A DNA stretch of 64,000 bases from Senegalimassilia sp003474385 (GCF_003474385.1 NZ_QUCY01000015.1:6904-70903), one strand, 5' to 3'. Positions 9,101-16,822 are shown, numbered from the stretch's first letter. The notes: generated from the sequence alone by a model not told the origin. Translations and numbers: made by a program.

Positions 9101-10735
9101 CGTGAACACGTTCGCGATGATCGAGCGGCATAGGCCTGCCATGATATCCGCAGGTGTGCGGCCGTTTTTCTGCTCGCTGACGATGCTCGAGTTCATGAAC
9201 ACGGTGCAACGGCTGCCGAGCACGGCGGGTTGTTCGCTGGTAAACGCCGCGTCGGCGATTTCGGGTGTGGGGACGCCGAGCGTTTGCGCGAAGTTCTCGA
9301 GGAACGAGCCGCAGCCGCTCGAGCAGGCTTCGTTTACCACGATGTTGCCGATGATGCCGTCGGAAAGCCAGATGGCTTTCATGTCCTGGCCGCCGATGTC
9401 GAGGATGAAGCTGGCGTGGGGTTCGTAGCGGGTGGCGGCATGGGCGTGCGCCACCGTTTCGACGGTATGGTAATCGGCGTGCAGCGCGCGGTTGAACAGC
9501 AGCTCGCCGTAGCCGGTGGTGCCGACGCCGGCGATGTCGAGCGTGACGCCGGCGGCAGCGTATCGGTCGCGCAGGCTGACGAGCGCGCCGCGCGCCACCT
9601 CGAGCGGGTCGCCTTCGTTGTTGGCGTAGAAGCTGTCGATGAGCTGGTCGTCGTCGGCGACGAGCGCCAGCTTGGTGGTGGTGCTGCCCGAGTCGATGCC
9701 GAGCCATACGCGAAGGCGGCCATTGCGTACGTGGGATTTCGCGGCGTCGCTTTCGGGGCCGTGCGGTTCCTCGGGCAGCTGGTTGCGCCGCTCGAAAGCC
9801 TTACGCTCGGCGGCGGTTTCGAAGAAGGGCCTGCCGGGAGCGTGGTCGTCGTCGGCGCTGGTGAAGCCGGCGAGCGTTTGCGCAGCTGCGGCGGGATCGA
9901 TGGTTGCGGGCGTGTCGGCGAACATGCCGGAAAGCGATAGCGCGGCGCCGCGGGCGACCATGGTTTCAGGGTGCTCGGGGACGATGGCCTGGTCGTCGCC
10001 GAGGTTGAGTCGCTCCTTGAAAACGCTTATCAGCGCGGGATTGAACGTGAGCGGGCCGCCTTCGAAGATGATGGGCGGGCACACGTCGATGCCTTGCGCC
10101 AGGCCGCCGAGCGTTTGCTTGGCGATGGCGTGGAAGGCGGACAAGGCCAGGTCGTCGCGGGATGCCCCCTGGTTGAGCAGGGGCTGGATGTCGGTTTTGG
10201 CGTATACGCCGCAGCGACCGGAGATGTCGTAGACCGTGCGTCCGCGGCAGGCGGCGGCATCGAACTGCTCGATGGGCAGGTTGAGCACTGAAGCGATTTC
10301 GTCGATGAACGCGCCCGTGCCGCCCGCGCAGCTGCCGTTCATGCGCATATCGGCAACGTCGAGCGCGCCGGTGGTTTCGTTGGCGCGGAAGAAGATCATC
10401 TTGGCGTCCTGGCCGCCAAGCTCGATAGCGCAGCGCGTACGCGGGTAGAGCGCCTGGACGGCGCAGGCGTTGGCGACGACCTCCTGCACGAACGGCACGC
10501 CGAGCTTGTCGGCGATGGGCGCCGCGCCGGAGCCGGTGAGCGCAAGCCTGATGCCGGCCCGCGGGAATAGCCGCGCGAGCGAGTTGAGCGCCGCGCGGAC
10601 GCTTTCGGCCTGGCGCGCGCCGTGCCGCTCGTACGACGTGTGCAGCAGGTTGCGCGAGCGCGCGTCGAGCGCGCAGATCTTCGTTGTTGTCGAGCCGACG
10701 TCGATTCCGACGTCGACAGCGGATACGTTTCCCAT
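6167..10735 (-). CDS. Giant acyl-CoA dehydratase activase-related protein (two BadF/BadG/HgdC domains plus DUF2229 and HgdB-like parts)
   Basis: This 1522-residue protein belongs to the ATP-dependent electron injectors of 2-hydroxyacyl-CoA dehydratases and benzoyl-CoA reductases. It has two ASKHA domains, at about residues 8-280 (GIDVGSTTTK) and 345-625 (GIDSGSTTTKLAL). Each carries the cysteine pair that binds the shared [4Fe-4S] cluster in HgdC: Cys136/Cys175 and Cys471/Cys510. Both pairs are 39 residues apart, as in HgdC. Near residue 660 is a metal-type motif CPFCANHC followed by GNRCPRG. A DUF2229 region follows (about 720-1010), then an HgdB-like C-terminal region with NDICFPAQMTIGEAL. 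No dehydratase subunits are adjacent, so its partner may be its own C-terminal half. The RBS is GAGGA before ATG 10735. It is co-transcribed with the tetR gene. The substrate is unknown. Confidence 0.85.
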   Translation of the reverse strand: MGNVSAVDVGIDVGSTTTKICALDARSRNLLHTSYERHGARQAESVRAALNSLARLFPRAGIRLALTGSGAAPIADKLGVPFVQEVVANACAVQALYPRTRCAIELGGQDAKMIFFRANETTGALDVADMRMNGSCAGGTGAFIDEIASVLNLPIEQFDAAACRGRTVYDISGRCGVYAKTDIQPLLNQGASRDDLALSAFHAIAKQTLGGLAQGIDVCPPIIFEGGPLTFNPALISVFKERLNLGDDQAIVPEHPETMVARGAALSLSGMFADTPATIDPAAAAQTLAGFTSADDDHAPGRPFFETAAERKAFERRNQLPEEPHGPESDAAKSHVRNGRLRVWLGIDSGSTTTKLALVADDDQLIDSFYANNEGDPLEVARGALVSLRDRYAAAGVTLDIAGVGTTGYGELLFNRALHADYHTVETVAHAHAATRYEPHASFILDIGGQDMKAIWLSDGIIGNIVVNEACSSGCGSFLENFAQTLGVPTPEIADAAFTSEQPAVLGSRCTVFMNSSIVSEQKNGRTPADIMAGLCRSIIANVFTKVVRVPNLDSLGEHIVVQGGTFRNDAVLCALEQHIGRPVTRAPYPGLMGAIGVALLTRDHMAKQACEQAKCAEGEAGSRTPAPAGAPNPAPAPSTFIGLDALDAFSYHQRTNVTCPFCANHCNRTVITFADGAAFVTGNRCPRGQIVGDPKDPATRSALKTADGQAKVGENLFEARQKLLFQDWPIEQVTPDRGVIIGIPRVLAFWDTMPFWNALLRSLGFAIRLSRPSTRAMFEEGLPQVASDTICFPAKLVHGHIHELARAGVDRVFMPIITTVPSENTASTSISMCAVVKGYPMVVKSSDDPAKHWGIPFDSPLFHWYSTEDRDRQLVDYLEGTFGIPADQALRAIRQADKAQRAFKALLTEAGAHAIESARSAGTYAIVLASRPYHNDPLVNHDLPKMLSDMGHPVLPPDAVPGIADVDLSASRIDIVNNFHQRMLASAVIAADSPALEYVQLVSFGCGHDAYLSDEICRLMKERSGKQPLILKLDESDVAGPLRIRVRSFIETVDERRARQAAIKRAASENATDSPKGSALARPSATANHPLPDPYPVKYVKADRRIKTILVPNTSHAFSLLMSASFARQGAQAVSLDIGRERAIELGKRYVHNDICFPAQMTIGEALAALDSGKWDPHTVAIGTGKYIGDCRLTHYAALLRKALDDAGYGYVPIITNDDKDAHNMHPGFKMSLGSAIRVAFGLPMIDALEDLLRKMRPYELEPGSAEKAFDQAIECVTTGIRERGVRGAVNGFKQAIAIMGTVRYDRSNPRPQVLIVGEYLLNFHPGANHDIEDYLESNGLEIIEARMTDVIRKTYFYQDAQAREFHVSQPLATKAFNRVANRLFETAHNVCDGIAKAHPLYEPACRMPELVRESDPIIHHTFDAGEGVLIPAEVLHHAARGCRAFVILQPFGCLPNHVVGRGIVKQLKERYPDANILPLDYDPDVSFANIENRLQMLIMNAKAQHQPAQSTESTSTEHQG

Positions 10736-10813
10736 CGTTGTTCCTCAGGTAGTGCAAGGTGGCGCGAGGAGCGCGTCGCGAATGTGTGTCGTTCGGTTTT
10801 CATGGTAGTTTAC

Positions 10814-10856
10814 CCAACAAGGTGTTGGAAAAAATCGACAAGATATCGACTTTGTC
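10814..10856. promoter_or_regulatory. Two inverted repeats upstream of the activase-tetR operon (candidate TetR operators)
   Basis: CCAACA-AGG-TGTTGG (10814-10828) is a perfect 6-base palindrome with a 3-base centre. GACAA-N10-TTGTC (10837-10856) is a second, looser dyad 9 bases further upstream. Both lie 79-121 bases in front of the activase start, where an autoregulating TetR protein would bind. Binding is inferred only. Confidence 0.45.
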
Positions 10857-11030
10857 ACGATTTTCGGGTTCGTTTTCGGGTACCGAGCCTGCTGGACGTG
10901 ACAGTTTCGCCTGGTCTTCCCGCATTCCGCGTCTGCAATACCTATGAAGGGTTGGGCGGGTGAAGCGGGATAGTTGACAAGGGTGCTAGAATTATCAGCT
11001 GGTATTTGCTGTAATTCGAAGGGACGTGCT

Positions 11031-11831
11031 ATGTCAGGGCATTCTAAGTGGGCAACCACGAAACATCGCAAGGCTGCGCAGGACGCTAAGCGCTCCGCGT
11101 TGTTCTCCAAGCTGTCGCGCAACATCACCGTTGCTGCCAAGGAGGGTGGCGACCCGAACCCCGACAACAACGCATCGCTGGCCGCCGCAATCGAGAAGGC
11201 CAAGGGCTACTCTCTGCCCAAGGACAAGATCAAGACCGCCATCGACAAGGCCTTCGGTTCCGGCAAGGACGCCGCGAACTACGAGACCGTCGTGTACGAG
11301 GGCTACGGCCCCTGCGGCGTGGCCATCCTCTGCGAGGCGCTGACCGACAACCGCAACCGCACCGCTGCCGACGTGCGCGCCGCATTCGCCCATGCGGGCG
11401 GCAACCTGGGCACCTCTGGTTCCGTTTCCTACATGTTCGAGCGCAAGGGCCAGATCATGGTCTCCAAGGAGATCGAGACGGGCGACAAGAAGCACCCCAT
11501 GGGCCCCAACGGCGCCGCTGCCGATGAGGAAGAGTTCGAGATGGCCGTCATCGAGGCCGGCGGCGACGACTACGAGGACGCCGACGAGGAGTGGATCGTC
11601 TACACCCAGCCGTCCGACCTTATGGCCGTGAAGAAGGCCTTGGAAGAGCAGGGAGTGCAGGTCAAGGGCGCCGAGATGACCATGGAGGCCACCACGCCCG
11701 CAACCGTCACCGCCAACGACGCTAAGAAGGTTATGCGCCTGGTTGACAAGCTGGAAGAGCTTGAGGACCTGCAGAACGTGTACCACACCATGGACATCAC
11801 CGAGGAAATCGCCGCTGCTCTGGACGAGTAA
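11031..11831 (+). CDS. yebC: YebC/PmpR-family protein (TACO1-like)
   Basis: This conserved 266-residue cytosolic protein is of the YebC family, described both as a transcription regulator and as a factor that helps ribosomes through difficult peptides. The N-terminus MSGHSKWATTKHRKAAQDAKR and the block GPCGVAILCEALTDNRNRT are diagnostic. An acidic insert lies near residues 165-200. The ATG at 11031 was chosen on homology and on the GAAGGGA box 8-14 bases upstream. The TTG at 10974 in the same frame is not supported. As in many bacteria, the gene directly precedes ruvCAB, but here a terminator separates them. Confidence 0.93.
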   Translation: MSGHSKWATTKHRKAAQDAKRSALFSKLSRNITVAAKEGGDPNPDNNASLAAAIEKAKGYSLPKDKIKTAIDKAFGSGKDAANYETVVYEGYGPCGVAILCEALTDNRNRTAADVRAAFAHAGGNLGTSGSVSYMFERKGQIMVSKEIETGDKKHPMGPNGAAADEEEFEMAVIEAGGDDYEDADEEWIVYTQPSDLMAVKKALEEQGVQVKGAEMTMEATTPATVTANDAKKVMRLVDKLEELEDLQNVYHTMDITEEIAAALDE

Positions 11832-11857
11832 ACGTGTAGGATATCCTTTGCGAACGG

Positions 11858-11885
11858 AAGGCCTCCCGATAGGGAGGCCTTTTTT
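11858..11885 (+). terminator. Intrinsic terminator of yebC
   Basis: A perfect 10-base stem (AAGGCCTCCC and its complement) with a GATA loop is followed by a run of T residues, 27 bases after the yebC stop. Confidence 0.92.
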
Positions 11886-11981
11886 CGCGCTGGGCCCCTG
11901 TGTTGGCCGGGCGGTTTTGGAAAGAAGCAACCATGGGAAAATCGTTGATGGAGTACGAACATCCGTGTGGTAGTATATCCA

Positions 11982-11995
11982 CGAACAAATGTTTG
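11982..11995 (+). promoter_or_regulatory. LexA/SOS box upstream of ruvCAB
   Basis: CGAACAAATGTTTG matches 13 of 14 positions of the Gram-positive SOS consensus CGAACRNRYGTTYC. It lies 19-32 bases before the ruvC start and just downstream of a TAGTAT -10-like hexamer (11971-11976), a good place for repression. A second partial half-site, CGAAC, lies at 11956. LexA itself is not in the window. Confidence 0.75.
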
Positions 11996-12013
11996 AACGG
12001 ATAAGGCAGGCGG

Positions 12014-12622
12014 ATGACGGAACCTCGAACGATCTTGGGGATAGACCCAGGCTTGGCGAACACGGGATGGGGCGTGGTGCGGCAGTATGGCCCGCGTATG
12101 GAATGCGTGGCGTACGGGTGCGTATCCACGCCTGCAGGCGTTGAGCTGTCGCAGCGTTTGGCGAAGATCCACGAGCAGATTTCGGCGGTGATTAGCCAGT
12201 TCGAACCTGTGTGCCTGGGAATCGAGACCGTGTGGTTCGGTCAGAATATCACGGCCGCCTTCGCCACGGGGCAGGCGCGAGGCGCTGCTTTGGTGGCATG
12301 CGCCCAGCATGGGCTTTCGGTCGGCGAATTCACGCCGCGGCAGATCAAGATGGCCGTGGTGGGCACCGGCTCGGCCGATAAGGCGCAGGTGCAATATATG
12401 GTGAAGAAGCTGCTGAATCTGCAGGTGGAACCGAAGCCGGACCATGCTTCGGACGCGCTTGCGGCTGCAATCTGCTATACCACTCACGAAGGGTACGGGG
12501 GAGTCGGCGGCGCCAGCGCGTTGGCGAAGCTTGAGTCGCGTGGCCGCGTGATGGCGGGCGCGGGAACAGGCGGCGCCTCCGGCGCGGCGACGCGCAAGAT
12601 CTTGGAGGAGGGTGCGCGATGA
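12014..12622 (+). CDS. ruvC: Holliday-junction endonuclease RuvC
   Basis: RuvC nicks Holliday junctions symmetrically as a dimer. The 202-residue protein shows the four acidic/His active-site positions of the family: Asp11 in LGIDPG, Glu in GIETVWF, and the His and Asp of DHASDALAAA. The C-terminal ~40 residues are a Gly/Ala-rich tail beyond the usual 160-170 residue core. The stop overlaps the ruvA start (ATGA), so ruvC and ruvA are translationally coupled. A LexA box lies just upstream. Confidence 0.95.
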   Translation: MTEPRTILGIDPGLANTGWGVVRQYGPRMECVAYGCVSTPAGVELSQRLAKIHEQISAVISQFEPVCLGIETVWFGQNITAAFATGQARGAALVACAQHGLSVGEFTPRQIKMAVVGTGSADKAQVQYMVKKLLNLQVEPKPDHASDALAAAICYTTHEGYGGVGGASALAKLESRGRVMAGAGTGGASGAATRKILEEGAR

Positions 12623-13221
12623 TCGCGTTTCTGAAGGGTGCGCTGGCGGGCAAGACCGCCGCATGCGCGTATATCGACGTGCAGGGCGTCGGCTATGCCG
12701 TTGGCATGTCGCAAGGTGCGCTTTCGAAACTGCCGGCAGTGGGCGAACCTGTTCAGGTGCACACGTATCTGCAGGTGTCCGATAACGGCATAGCATTGTA
12801 CGGCTTTTTAACGCTTGAGGAGAAAGCGCTTTTCGAGCGTCTGATCGGAGTCAGCGGCGTGGGACCGAAGGTTGCGCTGGCGGCGCTTTCCTCGTTCACG
12901 CCCGAAGCTTTGGTGGCGGCAGTGCAGGCGCAGGACGTGGCTGCGGTGCAGAAGATACCGGGAGTGGGTAAGAAGACGGCGTCGCGCATCATCTTGGAGC
13001 TGAAAGGCTCGTTCGATCAGGGGCTGGCAAGCTTGTTCGATGTCTCGGGCGCGCCCTCTTCGGCGGTTGTAGCTGCGGCCGAACGGCTTAAGGGCGCTCG
13101 TGAGGCGTTGCTGGCGTTGGGCTTCGCGTCTGCAGAGGCAGAAGTTGCGTTAAAGGGCGCTCCCGAAGACGCGGATGAAAACGCGTTGATAAAATACGCC
13201 TTGAAACGTTTAGGTAAATAA
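12619..13221 (+). CDS. ruvA: Holliday-junction branch-migration protein RuvA
   Basis: RuvA tetramers hold the four-way junction and load RuvB. The 200-residue protein has the N-terminal OB fold (GYAVGMSQGAL), the helix-hairpin-helix pair (LIGVSGVGPKVALAALS and IPGVGKKTASRIILEL) and a C-terminal UBA-like domain III that contacts RuvB. It overlaps ruvC by four bases and is followed after 135 bases by ruvB, in the usual order. Confidence 0.95.
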   Translation: MIAFLKGALAGKTAACAYIDVQGVGYAVGMSQGALSKLPAVGEPVQVHTYLQVSDNGIALYGFLTLEEKALFERLIGVSGVGPKVALAALSSFTPEALVAAVQAQDVAAVQKIPGVGKKTASRIILELKGSFDQGLASLFDVSGAPSSAVVAAAERLKGAREALLALGFASAEAEVALKGAPEDADENALIKYALKRLGK

Positions 13222-13356
13222 CGGGTTGCATCGTTGCCTTTGCTGGGGTTTGGCTCGTACGAGCGAAGCGATATTTTGCTGGAAGGACGCAAGGCACTGC
13301 TTTGCGTTCGGCGAAGGTAAGGCGACTCGAATAATATGGATGACGGAGCTTGAGCT

Positions 13357-14460
13357 TTGGCTGATGGAGTGAAAATAGAGGGAATGGTGTTCGAAGCGGG
13401 TTCCAGCTTCGATGGCAGGTCTGCGTCGGCGGCTCCTGTCGGTGCGACCGACCCCTCGCAGCGTGCGGTCACGCCGGACTTGACCGAAGACGACCTTGCG
13501 CTCGATCGCAGCTTGCGGCCGAAGCGTCTGGGCGACTATCTCGGCCAAACGAAGATTAAGGAGTCGCTTGCCATCTTGATTCAAGCTGCGCAGGAGCGCG
13601 GTGATGTTGCGGACCATATCCTATTCTCGGGACCTCCGGGCCTGGGCAAGACCACTCTTGCCACCGTGGTGGCCAATGAGCTGGGTGCGAACATCAAAAC
13701 TACCAGCGGTCCAGCCATCGAGCGTACGGGAGACCTTGCTGCGATCCTTACGAACCTCGAAGAGGGCGATGTGCTGTTCATCGATGAAATCCATCGTCTG
13801 AACCGCATGGTGGAAGAGGTTTTGTATCCCGCGCTTGAGGATTTCGCCCTGGATATCGTTGTGGGCAAGGGGCCGGCGGCTCGTTCCATACGCTTGGACC
13901 TGCCGCGGTTCACACTCATCGGTGCCACCACCCGCACGGGTTTGCTTACCGGGCCTTTGCGCGATCGTTTCGGCATCGCGTTTCGCCTGCAGTATTACAC
14001 GTCTGAGGAACTGGCCTCCATCGTGCAACGCTCCGCCTCCATTTTGGATGTGCCTATCTCGTATGACGGTGCGCTGGAAATCGCGCGTCGCAGCCGCGGC
14101 ACGCCTCGTTTGGCTAATCGCATGCTCAAACGCGTGCGCGATTGGGCGCAGGTGCGGGGCAACGGCGTCATCGATGAAGATGTGTCCGCGCAAGCATTGA
14201 GCTTTTTCGAGGTGGACCCGCTGGGGTTGGATGCGGTGGATAATCGTATTCTGGAGCTGTTGTGCGTGCAGTTCGGTGGACGTCCGGTGGGATTGACCAC
14301 CTTGGCATCGGCATTGGCCGAGGACCCGGATACGCTTGAGGACGTGTATGAGCCGTATCTAATGCAGCAGGGTCTGCTCATCCGTACGCCGAAGGGCCGT
14401 CAGGCAACCGAGAGGGCATACGAACACCTGGGCATTTTCCACGAACCCACGAATAGCTAG
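13357..14460 (+). CDS. ruvB: Holliday-junction DNA helicase RuvB
   Basis: RuvB is the hexameric AAA+ motor of branch migration. The Walker A motif is GPPGLGKTTLA, Walker B is DVLFIDEIHR, sensor 1 is LIGATTRTGLL and the arginine finger region is GPLRDRFGIAFRL. A winged helix follows at the C-terminus. A TTG at 13357 is taken as the start because GGAG precedes it by about 10 bases and it gives a normal 367-residue length. The ATG at 13384 is an alternative, but its GAGGG box is too close. The gene is the last member of the SOS-type ruvCAB cluster. Confidence 0.94.
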   Translation: MADGVKIEGMVFEAGSSFDGRSASAAPVGATDPSQRAVTPDLTEDDLALDRSLRPKRLGDYLGQTKIKESLAILIQAAQERGDVADHILFSGPPGLGKTTLATVVANELGANIKTTSGPAIERTGDLAAILTNLEEGDVLFIDEIHRLNRMVEEVLYPALEDFALDIVVGKGPAARSIRLDLPRFTLIGATTRTGLLTGPLRDRFGIAFRLQYYTSEELASIVQRSASILDVPISYDGALEIARRSRGTPRLANRMLKRVRDWAQVRGNGVIDEDVSAQALSFFEVDPLGLDAVDNRILELLCVQFGGRPVGLTTLASALAEDPDTLEDVYEPYLMQQGLLIRTPKGRQATERAYEHLGIFHEPTNS

Positions 14461-14469
14461 GAGCGGCCG

Positions 14470-14880
14470 ATGTTCGAGCAAGACTATCTGATGAAGTTGC
14501 TGCTGGCGTTTTACCAGGCGATGTTCAAAAGCCTGCGACGCGTTACCGACGAGGACGAAGACCCCAAAGAGGCGGCCGATACGCTGGATGAGGTTGTCGG
14601 GAATGCCGTCGGGATGGACGGCGCCAGCTTGCTGTCGCTGACCCCGGAATCCGTCGTCGGCGTGCTGCAGGTGTCCGGTACCGATTCGCGTGTAACGGAA
14701 TTCATCGCGCGAAGCCTGCTGCTGTCGTCCGAGTATCTGACGCAGGCGAAGCAAGGTGCGTTGGCGTCGTTGCGCGTGGAACAGGCGCGGGCGATTGCGG
14801 ATGCATACGGAATCGATTTGCCTGACGACCCCACTGACTTGTCCGATTTGAAGGAAATGGCCGAGCAAGCTAACGCCTGA
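14470..14880 (+). CDS. Small conserved protein, DUF6483-like
   Basis: This 136-residue helical, acidic protein has no catalytic motif. The N-terminus MFEQDYLMKLLLAFYQAMF resembles the DUF6483 family of Gram-positive bacteria, whose function is unknown. That assignment is from memory of the family pattern. It has an AGGAG box and starts 10 bases after ruvB, so it is probably in the same transcript. It has no membrane segment or signal peptide. Confidence 0.6.
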   Translation: MFEQDYLMKLLLAFYQAMFKSLRRVTDEDEDPKEAADTLDEVVGNAVGMDGASLLSLTPESVVGVLQVSGTDSRVTEFIARSLLLSSEYLTQAKQGALASLRVEQARAIADAYGIDLPDDPTDLSDLKEMAEQANA

Positions 14881-14903
14881 TAAGGGCGATGACGGGAGTG
14901 GAT

Positions 14904-15890
14904 ATGCCGAAGATCGTAGCGGTCGATACCGATTTCGAGGATAACAATCTGGAAGAGGTCATGGCCAGGGATGCGGGCATCGAGTTCGAGGTCACGCATG
15001 GCCGCACCGCCCAGGCGGTTATCGACGGATTGCTGGAAACCGGCGCCGATGCAGCGGTGACGTCGTATGCGATGTTCCCGCGCGAGGTGTTCGAGGCGTG
15101 CCCGAACCTGAAGGCGGTCAGTCGTACGGGCGTCGGGTACGACGAGATCGATGTGGGGGCCGCAACCGAGCATGGCGTTGCCGTGTGCAACGTGCCCGGT
15201 TACGGTACGGAAGTGGTGTCCGATCACGCCACCACGCTGGCGCTTTCGGTTTTGCGCCGAATCAACGAGCTTGATGCCGATATGCGCCGCGGCGTGTGGG
15301 ATTATGCGCGTACGCGTCCGCTCGGGCAGTGCCGTGGTCGCGTGTTCGGCGTCGTCGGCATGGGGGAAATCGGCAGAGCGGTGGCCAAGAAAGCTGCTGG
15401 TCTGGGCTTTGAGGTGGTGTGCTGGTCGCGTAGCTTGAAACCCGGGCGGCGTACTCCCGAAGGTTACCCCGTGCTGCGCCTGGAAGAGCTGTTGCAGACG
15501 GCGGACGTGGTGAGCTTGCATACGGCGCTTACTCCCGAGACGCATCATCTGATCAACGCCGAACGTCTGGCCCTCATGAAGCCGGATGCCGTGCTGGTGA
15601 ATACCGCTCGCGGCGCTGTGGTGGATACCGTGGCATTGGCCCAGGCGCTTTGCGAGGATAAGTTGTGGGGCGCGGGCTTGGACGTGTTCGAGCAGGAGCA
15701 GCCCTTCGACTTCGACCATCCCATCATGAAGGCGCCGCACACCGTGCTTTCGGCGCACGCGGCGTATTGGTCGGAGGAATCCGGCCGCGAACTGCGCGAA
15801 CGCGCGATGCAAGCGGCTATCGACGCTGTGCAGGGCCGGGTTCCGGTTGATTGCTTGAATCCTTGCGTGTTCGATTTATTTGCGAGGTAG
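14904..15890 (+). CDS. D-isomer-specific 2-hydroxyacid dehydrogenase (CtBP-like)
   Basis: This is an NAD(P)-dependent 2-hydroxyacid dehydrogenase of 328 residues. It shows the Rossmann motif VVGMGEIGRAVAKK, the catalytic Arg in NTARGAVVDT, a Glu in the GLDVFEQEQP segment and the catalytic His in LSAHAAYWSEES. The pattern fits the C-terminal-binding-protein-like subgroup; the substrate is unknown. The ATG at 14904 is preferred over 14889 because GGGAG lies 5 bases before it. The gene follows the small protein after 23 bases and may end the ruv operon. Confidence 0.82.
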   Translation: MPKIVAVDTDFEDNNLEEVMARDAGIEFEVTHGRTAQAVIDGLLETGADAAVTSYAMFPREVFEACPNLKAVSRTGVGYDEIDVGAATEHGVAVCNVPGYGTEVVSDHATTLALSVLRRINELDADMRRGVWDYARTRPLGQCRGRVFGVVGMGEIGRAVAKKAAGLGFEVVCWSRSLKPGRRTPEGYPVLRLEELLQTADVVSLHTALTPETHHLINAERLALMKPDAVLVNTARGAVVDTVALAQALCEDKLWGAGLDVFEQEQPFDFDHPIMKAPHTVLSAHAAYWSEESGRELRERAMQAAIDAVQGRVPVDCLNPCVFDLFAR

Positions 15891-15893
15891 TGC

Positions 15894-15924
15894 TTGACGA
15901 TGACGTAGCGTCATCCGCTATAGT
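15894..15924 (+). promoter_or_regulatory. MerR-type promoter and operator of the merR gene
   Basis: TTGACG and TATAGT are separated by 19 bases, the over-long spacer typical of MerR-controlled promoters. The spacer holds a perfect palindrome GATGACG-TAG-CGTCATC (15899-15915). The site lies 22 bases before the start used here for merR. The same core GACGTARCGTC recurs before the radical SAM gene, so autoregulation plus control of that operon is likely. Confidence 0.75.
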
Positions 15925-15945
15925 GGTTATTTTTCGGCAGAGTAG

Positions 15946-16728
15946 ATGTCGGTTCGTGGGGTGAAGCAGGACATGGGAGAACAAAGCAGCCAAGACTTGA
16001 TGACGGTTGGGGAATTGGCTTCGCGCGTCGGCGTGACGGTTCGAACCATCCAGTACTACGACCAACGTGGGCTGCTGCATCCTACATGCAAAGGGGAGCA
16101 AAATCTTCGCCTGTATTCCTCGTCTGACGTCGACCGTCTCAATCGCATAATCACGCTGAAATACCTAGGGCTTTCGCTTTCCCAGATTCAGGAGAGCGAA
16201 GGGAGCGACCCCGACGGTGAGCTGACTAGCGCTTTGGCGGAACGCGGAGCGGAGCTCGAGCGTGAAAGCGCGAGGATTCTTCGGGATATGAATGCGCTGC
16301 AGAGTTTGCGTGCGCATCTTGCTATGGCCGATCATGTGGATTGGAGCGAATCGGCATCCGCCGTTGGTAGCGTGCGGGATCGTGAGGACATGCTGTGGTC
16401 TGCCATCACCGGCGAATCGCTTGAGGGTTGCCCGATTCCCGAGTTATCTCGTGAAGAGGTTATCTGCTGGCATCAGCTGATGGGTGATACGATCGAGGCA
16501 ATGCATGACGGCGTATTGGCAACCGATGAGCGCGCGCGAGCGCTTGCAATTCGTTTTTCCAGCTTAGGGGGCATGCCCCATGCCCTTGCTGGTTTGAAGC
16601 GTTTGGCAAACCAACGCAGCTCGGGGCCAAAACAATACGGTCGTGACTTTTATGCCGGCATTCAACGGCGTACACTGAGTTTTTTGCAAGACGCGCTCGA
16701 TTGTTCTCGCTCTGATACGCGGGAATAG
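15946..16728 (+). CDS. MerR-family transcriptional regulator
   Basis: This is a 260-residue activator of the MerR family. The winged helix is TVGELASRVGVTVRTIQYYDQRGLLHP, followed by YSSSDVDRLNRI and a long helical dimerisation segment with repeated Glu and Arg residues. The C-terminal ~120 residues are helical and resemble no metal-binding MerR tail that I recognise. The first ATG is used; ATG 15973 is an alternative, and neither has a strong Shine-Dalgarno box. Its probable targets are its own promoter and the promoter at 16754-16784. The downstream genes suggest that it senses iron, haem or a corrinoid. Confidence 0.87.
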   Translation: MSVRGVKQDMGEQSSQDLMTVGELASRVGVTVRTIQYYDQRGLLHPTCKGEQNLRLYSSSDVDRLNRIITLKYLGLSLSQIQESEGSDPDGELTSALAERGAELERESARILRDMNALQSLRAHLAMADHVDWSESASAVGSVRDREDMLWSAITGESLEGCPIPELSREEVICWHQLMGDTIEAMHDGVLATDERARALAIRFSSLGGMPHALAGLKRLANQRSSGPKQYGRDFYAGIQRRTLSFLQDALDCSRSDTRE

Positions 16729-16753
16729 CTGCACAGGTACGCTTATCGTTGTA

Positions 16754-16784
16754 TTGACGGCGACGTAACGTCGCTCGGTACCGT
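16754..16784 (+). promoter_or_regulatory. Second MerR-type promoter/operator, before the radical SAM-ABC operon
   Basis: TTGACG is followed by 19 bases and TACCGT. The spacer holds the perfect palindrome GCGACG-TAA-CGTCGC (16760-16774), which shares the core GACGTARCGTC with the site before merR. The weak -10 and long spacer suit an activated promoter. Confidence 0.7.
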
Positions 16785-16822
16785 TTTCTCCTGCAGTGAT
16801 AACTCAATCAGAGGGGGAGACG

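Noticed and set aside
10974..10979. TTGACA before yebC as a -35, or TTG as the yebC start
   Set aside because: The only good -10 (TAGAAT at 10987) is 7 bases away, and family homology starts at the ATG at 11031 with its own GAAGGGA box.
14889..14903. Earlier ATG for the 2-hydroxyacid dehydrogenase
   Set aside because: AAGGG lies only two or three bases before it, whereas GGGAG is well placed for ATG 14904 and homology begins there.
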